From positions 1-64,000 of the forward strand of contig MU859234.1 of assembly GCA_033297205.1 (NCBI GenBank): a DNA stretch of 64,000 nt, written 5' to 3'. The position numbers and the translations under genes are program-made. Numbering within the stretch: position 1 is the first letter of the stretch; each line of letters opens with the position of its first letter. Under the pieces are notes generated by a model. That model was not told the DNA's origin, made no database searches, and worked only from the letters and a program-made list of their open reading frames with translations. Source of the stretch: Pseudoneurospora amorphoporcata (lineage: Eukaryota > Ascomycota > Sordariomycetes > Sordariales > Sordariaceae). This document shows positions 57,213 through 64,000 of the stretch, one piece after another.

Positions 57213-58155
57213 TTAGCACAGAGTCGAGACTCGTACAACAGAAGGGGACTCATGGGTGGAAGCATAAGTACTCAATAGCATTCATGGGTTTGGGCAGGAA
57301 AGGGGTTCGGTTGCATTGGACGTGCCGGTAGAGGTAGACGGGAAAGGCATTGGAAGGGGAATTAAGGTGAAGAGAGTTCCCAGTTGAAGAACAACCTGGA
57401 AATGACGAAAGGCGAAAAGTCGGTGGGAAGAAAAATAAGCAGATCATGTCAGATAGGTCGAAAGAGGAAGGAGGTCTTAGTGGTTATAACGTAGGTACTT
57501 ATTCTTTCACGGCAACATCGGCCACTCATCGGAGCGAACCTCAAAGCATCCGTCGTAGGGTACATTACGGAAATACAGTGCATTCGTCCACTCGATCCTT
57601 CCTCACCGCCGACAACTACTGTACGCAGGGCAGACCGTATGTACCCACGACTGCCGATGTTGTTGACACCGTCGGAATGCAGTGACGATGCACTTTGAAA
57701 GTTCGGTCCCGTCGCTCCAATGCGGGAGGACGAGTTGAAATACATTTGCGACGGGGAAGTGGATCAGGTCTTTACGCACGTTCCATCTCCTGTCCGTCAG
57801 GATCCCCAAGCGCTTGACGACCAGCATGGACCAATCAAACTCAAGATCTACAATGAATAAGTACTCAGCCCTACAGCATATTGACACAGTGCTAGCTGCC
57901 ATCATGACATCATACTTCTGTTTACTTTCGAGAACTGAAGTTAGTAGTGATTGTTAACTGATCAAAGAGAAGGAGCCGTTTGCAGGACTCTTCACGTCAA
58001 AGTGCTTACTTGTAGGAGGTACCTACCTACTCAGCTCTTGCCTCTAACGGGTCATTCTCTTCTCTTCTCCTCGTAACTCCTTCCGTCAAGCTCACCGGAG
58101 CGCTGCACCATCTTGTCATCTTCATCCATTTGTCACTTCTTACGAACCCATCAAC
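57213..58155. other. Intergenic, no supported gene
   Basis: This is the 3' flank of the amidoligase gene and the upstream region of the next plus-strand gene, with a CTTCTTC-rich leader near 58050-58140. No open frame has a motif. Confidence 0.5.
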
Positions 58156-59370
58156 ATGGCACCCACTACGAGAGAGGCTTCCAAAAAGGAGGATAAAGCT
58201 CCTGATGCGGCACCTCCTGCCTCGGAGGCCGAGCCCGGCTCCAAGCACAAGGTCGATCCTGATACGGAAGGCGCCAGCGAATCGCCCAAGGCCAAGCGGA
58301 CCAAGACCGAGATCGCGGATGACGAGTCGACGAAGAAAGAAACCGAGGAGACCAAGGAGACCGGTGCTGAAGCCGAGAAGACTGAGGGTCAGACAGAAGA
58401 GAAGGCAGCCCAGGAAGACAAGAAGAGTGCTGTCGAGCCGCATGGTCGAGAGGAACCCGAAGCTGTGCCCTCCAGTATCCTCGAGAAGGGCATCATCTAC
58501 TTTTTCTTCCGTGGCCGGGTCGGCATTGATGAGCCTTCTGCCGTCAATGAGATTGCGCGGAGCTACATCCTACTCCGCCCTATCGAGAAGGACGCCAAGC
58601 TCGGAAGCGGTCCCATTGGTGATGCTGGCAACAGCCGCTTGTGTGCCATCCCAAAGAAAGTGCTCCCTCAGTCTGGCAAAGACAGGTGGATCTCGTTCGT
58701 TGAGAAGACTGGCGCCTCGTTTCGGCAGCTCAAGGATGAGTTCCTGGCGTCCAATGACTATGACACCAAGACAGCAGGCACCAGACACAGTCCCGCCGCA
58801 ACGCCTGTGGCCGAGGGCGTGTATGCCATTACCAGCACTGGGTCCGACAGCCACCTCGCCTACATACTCACTTTACCCGAGGAGCTTGGGGAAGTCCAGA
58901 AGGAGATTGGGCTAAAACCCAAGGGCAGTTTCATCATCAGTACCAGAAATCCACAATATCCTGCCCCAGCCAATGCACGTTTACCAAGGGGTCCGGAGTA
59001 TCCTGAGGAGTAAGTTCACCATGCCATATCATCGATCATGGTCAGCAAAGCAAAGACTAATGACTTTTTTTCCAAAAGGGTGCTCAAAGAGTTTCGATCT
59101 CTCCGATGGATGTCCACACAGCCCAAGCACCTCGACTATGTCAACACTCAGTTCCTTCTTGTCGGCGAGTCGTCCGGTGTCGAAAAGGCTCTTGAGCCAC
59201 AGAAGGCCGATGAGAAAGAGAACAAACAAGAACCTGCTGAGGAGTTGGAGAAACTTGAGGAGGAGGATCTTCAAAGGCTCAAAGGATTAAGCGATGATGA
59301 CTCTGGTCGGATCTTTGCGGACCTAAAGGTCAACGCTGATTACTATCCCAAGCTACAGACCACGTTCTGA
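58156..59370 (+). CDS. Conserved fungal protein of the 'BTB domain transcription factor' type, 381 aa
   Basis: The exons are 58156-59009 and 59079-59370, with a 69-bp intron (GTAAGT...AAAAG), giving 382 codons. The N-terminal 105 residues are acidic, Lys/Glu/Thr-rich and disordered, with a possible nuclear signal (SPKAKRTK). A conserved globular region follows: SSILEKGIIYFFFRGRVG, then ARSYILLRPI, GNSRLCAIPKKVLPQSG and HLAYILTLPEELGEVQKEIG, ending at the Trp-containing RWMSTQPKHLDYVNTQFLLVG. A charged tail closes the protein. This layout is that of widespread ascomycete proteins usually labelled 'BTB domain transcription factor'. I see no convincing BTB/POZ fold or DNA-binding motif in the sequence, so that label should be treated with care. 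Confidence 0.85.
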
Positions 59371-60106
59371 GAGTCGAACTAGAATAGCCCGGATTTGTCG
59401 ACGAGCTCCTGAAGGCTTTCACCCCGCTTGTGTCAGCATGCCGACGCCACCTCTGTCGATGAGCCTATCAACTTACAGCATCCAGGAAGAAGATCAGCCA
59501 CTTGAACCAAACCTGCCCCTATTCGTTTCCGCGCCAACTGAGGGATGTCTCTACCAACGACAACAAAAATTCCCCTAGCTTGCCCCACCTGTGTGTTCAT
59601 CTGCAGCACACCCTTTAGTGGACGGGGGACTGATTGCCGCATGATTCTGATAAGCCATGAGGCGTCCTACATGTTCCAGGCTTGGGAGAATCTTCAATGT
59701 AGTTTATGTTCATCTGCACGTGGGATTCAATCCAGACGCAGAGTTCAATTTCGGAACAAATACGTAGCCAGAGGCAAAGTCCATTGTTAAGGAGAAAGAG
59801 AGATGATGTAAGCGTGATACAGTCAGCAACATATGAACAGTGTAACATTCGTAAAAGATATTTTAATTTGCGAGCATATTCAACATTGTTGCATTTATCA
59901 TCACGCTTACATCTTGCAAAGGGTGTTGTTGTTGTAGACTTGGATAGATACATCTTGCTAACCTGTCGCTATGGATGATACCATGCACGCTCAACCATTC
60001 AACTGGCAACGTACTAATAGCAAAAAGAAAAAACTATGGAAAGTAAAGTAAAAAGGAAATATAGAGGGAGGACGAGAGTGCAGATGCCAAAAAGCGAAAA
60101 AAGAAA
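59371..60106. other. Intergenic, no supported gene
   Basis: This is the 3' flank of the plus-strand gene and the downstream side of tRNA-Ile. Short open frames on both strands lack motifs. Confidence 0.5.
60097..60102 (-). terminator. Pol III terminator of tRNA-Ile
   Basis: Six T on the minus strand lie four bases past the tRNA 3' end. Confidence 0.7.
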
Positions 60107-60202
60107 TGCCCAATAACAGGATTGAACTGTTGACCTTCGCATTGACTTGATATCAGAGGACTGATATTAGTACGACGCTCTAACCAGCTGAGCTAATCGG
60201 GC
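60107..60202 (-). tRNA. tRNA-Ile(AAT) with intron
   Basis: The acceptor stem GCCCGAT pairs with ATTGGGC, with discriminator A. The D arm is GCTC-AGCTGGTTA-GAGC. The anticodon stem TCGTA/TGCGA has one G-T pair, and the loop CTAATA holds anticodon AAT, followed by a 22-nt intron that contains a TGATATCA palindrome. The T arm is AACAG-TTCAATC-CTGTT. AAT (A34 becomes inosine) reads AUU, AUC and AUA isoleucine codons. Confidence 0.92.
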
Positions 60203-60537
60203 TTGTTCTGCTTGTTATGGTAAGCGGAAATCAAGATTTTATATTCTCTCTCTGGATTGAGCCTCTAGCCCGCATTCCGTTGACGGTGTCCAAGATTTTA
60301 AAAGGAGGTGACGGCAGACACTCCTCGATGTCGACGACAGGTCTGCATTGAAACGTTCGAGAACGTCGTAAGCGCACTCAATATATCAAAGAGATATTCT
60401 AATATCGAAGACCTTAAAGTTTCTGATGGCGGCATCATGTCCAAATCATTTCTCTGTCCCCTCCCCAAACCAGCCCCGCACTTCCATCTCACAGACCCCC
60501 TTCTCCCCCCCTCCTCCTCGTCACCACCACTCCTCCC
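60203..60537. other. Intergenic, no supported gene
   Basis: This is the upstream side of tRNA-Ile and the 3' flank of the beta-lactamase-like gene. It has a C-rich run (CCCCCTTCTCC type) near 60495-60540. Confidence 0.5.
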
Positions 60538-62486
60538 CTAACTCTTCCTCATAAACATTCTCAACGCCGCATTCTCAACACTAAATACTCTCCCGCTCCC
60601 ATCCACCTCAAAAAAGAACTGATCCAGCGGCATACTCCCATACGTGACCCCCGTCAAGCTGACCCAGCTCCCACAGTCCGTCGAGAACATACTCGGTGGC
60701 GTTCTGCTCGGCACATTCAAATCCTCAAACACGGCCTTATACGCCACCCTTTTCCCCCTTGTCGCCGCGCGCCCCGTATCGCGATTCATCTCCCCCGGAA
60801 CCACCGTGTCCAACCCCGTCGGGTACAATTTAATCGAGGGACTGACGGCCGAGTACCCAGCTGCTAGAACGACAGAAATATACTGCATGTCCGTCCAGTT
60901 GGACATCCAGTTCTCGATTCCTAATCCGGGGCGGTCGGGCTGGGTGGTTATTTTCAGGGAAGAGTTCTCGCCGTTGGAGTATTCCCCGCCATAGGTATCC
61001 TGCGCGTGCTCCCTCGCTGCCTCTTCCAAGGCCGGTAAAAGCTGCTCGTCCAGCGCATCCGCGAGATTGACGTTCGCGTTGGCAGGCAAGTTCGGACTAG
61101 CTAACAAGACGGAAAAGCCGACGCCGTAGTCCGGCAGCAGGTTCAGAAGCGAATTGTAGTGTCCAATCCGCCCGGCCTTGTTGTATGCGTCCACGACGCG
61201 CTTGCCGTTGGCCACGCTTGACAAAACGATGCGCCGGATGCCCCAGGGGTAGCCGACGCCAGCGTTGGGTTCGGAAGTCAGGGACGCGGGCTTGAGCCAG
61301 CGGTTTGTGAGCACGGGGGCGAGCAGCGTGGAGCGCATAATGGAGCGGCCGAGGACGGAGATGTCCTGGATGGAGGAGTACATGTTTCCTGCTGGGTTCT
61401 CGTCGCCGAGCTGGTAGTCCCATTGGGCGTCGGAGGCGGAGGCGGGGCCGGGGACGATGCCGAGGTTTGAGGGGGCCTTGTTGTAGAAGGTGTGGGAGAG
61501 ATTGAGCGGACGGAAGATGGATTCTTCCATGAGCTGTTGGAAGGGCCTGCCTTTGATGAACTCGAGCGCGTAGGCGGGGATTTGGAAACCGGTGTTTGGT
61601 GTAGGCGGGGGTGGTGAAGGGGGCGTAGGAGGGGTAGACTTAGAGGAGGCCGGAGAAGAATTCTGTCGATTGCCTGTCAGATCCTCGCTCTTGACTGGGA
61701 GAGGTCGAAAGACTTACCGGTCCTGCTGCAGTGAGGCCAGACACCACACTTGGGTAGCGTGGGGTCCGAGCTGTTCAGAGCCGGAAATCCAAGCTGGATC
61801 GCAGTGTTCTGGTCCACCGTCTGGGTGAGTTCACCCATTAGGCCATCTATGTGTTTAGCCCATCCTCAGTCAGTCCTTTTCTTCCAACCCCCAATACACC
61901 TTCATCTTGGGTGTAGAGAATAACTGCACTTACAATCCCTCACAGCTCCCGAAAGCTGTCCAGCCAAACTCCCCACCGTCACCTCCCCCCAGGCCACATT
62001 CCCCACCGGATCATCCTTCGCCTTATCCGCCGCCTCCGCCAACTCGGGGACATACTTGGTAATCGGCTCATTCCACCGCACATCCCCGTCCTGCGCCAGC
62101 CACATATACACGGTAAAGATCTTGGTCAAGCTGCCCAGACGGTACACGGTATCCGCATCTGTCTTCTTCACCCCGCCATTGGTAATGTGGCTCGAAGCGT
62201 GCGCGGGAGCGGTGCGGTGCCAGCTGAAGATGACCGGGTCGACGTCGCTGATGCTGAACACCTCGTGGCTGTAGCTCGTGATGTTGGCGCGGACGGCGGC
62301 CGAGTTGTCAGCGTCGCGGGTTTGGAAGGCCTCGGTGAGGTTAGCGAGGGCAGCGCGGATGGCGGCGCTGGACCTGAAGTTTCGCGGCTTTTCAAATACG
62401 GGGCCGAGGGGTGGGCAGTTGGGCGCTGCTGTTGCGAGTGTTGCTAGGAGCAATAGCAGCTGAAGGGCTGCGTTTTGGGACAACAT
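60538..62486 (-). CDS. Secreted serine beta-lactamase-like (AmpC/PBP fold) protein, conserved frame broken
   Basis: Exon 1 is 62486-61934: a signal peptide (LLLLLATLATAAP) and the active-site motif Ser119-Leu-Thr-Lys122 (YRLGSLTKIFTVYMWL). Exon 2 is 61846-61718, ending PKCGVWPHCSRT. Exon 3 runs to TAG at 60538. It includes AYALEFIKGRPFQQLMEESI, a GVGYPWG block and KAGRIGHYNS, which may stand for the KTG-like motif. With an acceptor at 61663 the expected family sequence appears (EFFSGLL, then VYPSYAPFTTPAYT) but holds a TAA at 61640-61642 and an extra A in 61595-61597. A different acceptor at 61674 (44-bp intron) avoids both and gives 605 residues with a Ser/Pro-rich segment in place of the conserved one. 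It is either a rescued variant or a pseudogene. Relatives are fungal penicillin-binding-protein-like hydrolases of mostly unknown substrate. Confidence 0.72.
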
Positions 62487-63378
62487 CTTGAATCGCCGCG
62501 TCGTGGCAAAGGATATCACACTGGGAGGGAGGCGACAGAGGTGTCCATATGAGCAAGACAGGCGACTCCGATTTTCTGAGCTTTAGCTTTCATCTCCTCT
62601 TTTCATCATTTCCCTTCCTCCCCTGAATACGGTGGATTGTGGTACTCGGCAGGACGAGCCTGTCTACAGATGTCCGGCACTCAAAGAGAGTAGGAAGAAA
62701 AGAGTTCTAGCCGGGACCCTGGTTCAGACTACGCTCCGTGGTCGACCCGTTTTCCGTATCATCGCATGGGGCCTGTAGCTCGTGGGATCTTGAGGTGCCC
62801 ATTGCGTTGATAGGATATCCAGAAATCAGGATGATCCGAGATCAGAAGTTGCCTATGGTCAATCCTATCTATAGCGGAACTCAAGACGCGGTGTTCACCA
62901 ACTCATTATTTCACCCTACCAAGGTACAGTACTGTTCAAAGGCTTAAACATATTTATCGGAAAGCTTATCTGACTTGGACACTCTACGGCTGAATGTTGT
63001 AGATTAATGATACAGGCTCAGGCTGGTTGCTGACATACCTTTGTAGCATTCGGTTAAATTGCATGTTGCAATCGGCATCGTAGCCGTTAACTACAATAGG
63101 ATTTAAACGCTATCTCGACAATGAATTTGAGGTAGGATTATTTTTGCAAATGAGCATCTGTCTCTCTTGTGTTCAGACGGAGGCTTGTGCAACTGACATG
63201 GGCAGAATCTTGCAGTTGTTCAAAGTTGTAAATTAGGTATTCCCCGCCTGGAAGTAACACGAAAGCCAGTCAACTAAGATTACAAGTATAGTCGAACACA
63301 AAGGGGAACTCGACGTTCCTGATTGACGAAGAGGAAATGAAACTTCCTGGAAGGTCCAACCATGTCCATACACCTAAA
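62487..63378. other. Intergenic, no supported gene
   Basis: This is the upstream region of the beta-lactamase-like gene and the 3' flank of the protease gene. Only short open frames (for example 62738-62947, +) occur. Confidence 0.5.
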
Positions 63379-64000
63379 TCATAGGTTCTTTGCCGCCCAA
63401 CCAAGCTGCAACCCGCCAGCGTCAAACACAACAAAGCTCGTCTTAAGCGCGACGTCGCCGAAGATCGAAAATCCAATGCCTGTATCACTTTGGATGCCAC
63501 CGAAACAGTTTTGGTTGGCACTATCAATTGGTGCATACAACACCATGTCTCCTGGAACAGTAACAATGCCGTTGTTGACGCCAAAGACAAAGTCCGGTGG
63601 AGTAGGGCTGCAAGGGAAAACATAACCGCCCTGGCTACTGTCGTACTGGGCGCCCTGGACCTCACTATAATATGCCTTGACGATGGATTTGGGTAGAAGC
63701 AGCAGCGTAGTCCCGGTGTCCGCAATACCACTGATTGAGTGATTCCGCAACGTTTCAGTTCCAACCGCATATCCCGGGGAGGTGAACCCCCAAAATCCCT
63801 GGCTATTGTCAACAGGCGTCCAACTGATGTTTCCGATATATGCTGCGGGATCGATGTAGCCGAAGTTGTAGCTGCCCGCTATATTATAGAAGTGTTAGTA
63901 TCTTCTCAGGGCATGGTATTTGGCAGGCGAAGAAGCTTACGGGCACCATGCTTCAGATCAGTGGTAAACAGAGGAGTGTCAAGGTTTTTCTTGACGTTGT
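63379..64000 (-). CDS. Pepsin-like aspartic protease (family A1), C-terminal part
   Basis: The gene runs off the right edge of the window. Visible exons are 64000-63941 (reading NVKKNLDTPLFTTDLKHGA) and 63878-63379, with a 62-bp intron (GTAAGC...TATAG). The visible part is the C-terminal lobe: GSYNFGYIDPAAYIGNISW, GYAVGTETLRNHSISG, the second catalytic motif ADTGTTLLLLP, and the family-typical end FSIFGDVALKTSFVVFD then GLQLGWAAK. This is the pattern of secreted aspergillopepsin/podosporapepsin-type proteases, which work at acid pH after removal of a propeptide. The first catalytic Asp, propeptide and signal peptide lie outside the window. Confidence 0.93.

Noticed and set aside
1..64000. CRISPR arrays, rRNA genes, telomeric repeats, secondary-metabolite core genes
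   Set aside because: I looked for regular spacer-repeat arrays, TTAGGG runs, rRNA-like sequence and PKS/NRPS/terpene motifs and found none.

Overview
The window is nuclear DNA of a filamentous ascomycete (Pezizomycotina, most likely a Sordariomycete). Evidence: protein genes carry short introns of 44-158 bp with GTAAGT-like donors; the proteome is typically fungal (metacaspase with a Q/P-rich prodomain, GH17 BtgC-type glucanase, GT34 transferase, 7TM-RGS protein, DUF3844/Vps3844 protein, pepsin-like protease); two of three tRNA genes have anticodon-loop introns; and a repeat block is mutated in the way expected of repeat-induced point mutation (RIP). There are no operons. I could not run any search, so family names rest on recognised motifs and on splice models worked out by hand.

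Layout. 1-5555 is a repeat block: an AT-rich, stop-saturated tract (about 840-2600), a younger gag-only LTR element (2627-4715) flanked by the 5-bp direct repeat CCTTC, and a 357-bp tandem duplication (4842-5555). Base composition returns to normal by about 5.6 kb. From 6.8 to 19.4 kb the DNA is gene-dense: a conserved protein of unknown role (-), Vps3844-like ER protein (+), spliceosome-disassembly factor Ntr2 (-), snRNP core SmG (+), a rhodanese (-), a WW-domain protein (-) and a metacaspase (+). Then come large gene-poor gaps (19.4-21.8, 23.9-28.6, 35.5-38.1, 39.6-44.3, 45.0-48.0 and 50.3-55.8 kb), separating a 7TM-RGS protein (-), an orphan membrane protein (-), a divergent acyl-CoA dehydrogenase (-)/hot-dog dehydratase (+) pair, tRNA-Ser(CGA), a TPT-family transporter (-), a GT34 glycosyltransferase (-), tRNA-Gly(GCC), a MITE-like inverted-repeat element (42501-42883), a small disordered protein (-) and the membrane-anchored GH17 glucanase (+). 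The right end holds a putative amidoligase (+), a 'BTB domain transcription factor'-type protein (+), tRNA-Ile(AAT), a serine beta-lactamase-like secreted protein whose conserved frame is broken (-) and the 3' part of an aspartic protease (-).

How the genes relate. Two divergent pairs make functional sense: NTR2/SmG (both splicing factors, 423 bp apart) and acyl-CoA dehydrogenase/HTD2-like dehydratase (consecutive steps in acyl-CoA chemistry, 433 bp apart). The transporter, GT34 enzyme and GH17 enzyme all belong to Golgi or cell-wall carbohydrate work, but they are dispersed. I see no biosynthetic gene cluster, CRISPR array or clearly new multi-gene system. The items most worth following up are the fungal amidoligase, the gag-only element with intact target-site duplication, the MITE, the frame-broken beta-lactamase homologue and the two divergent promoters.
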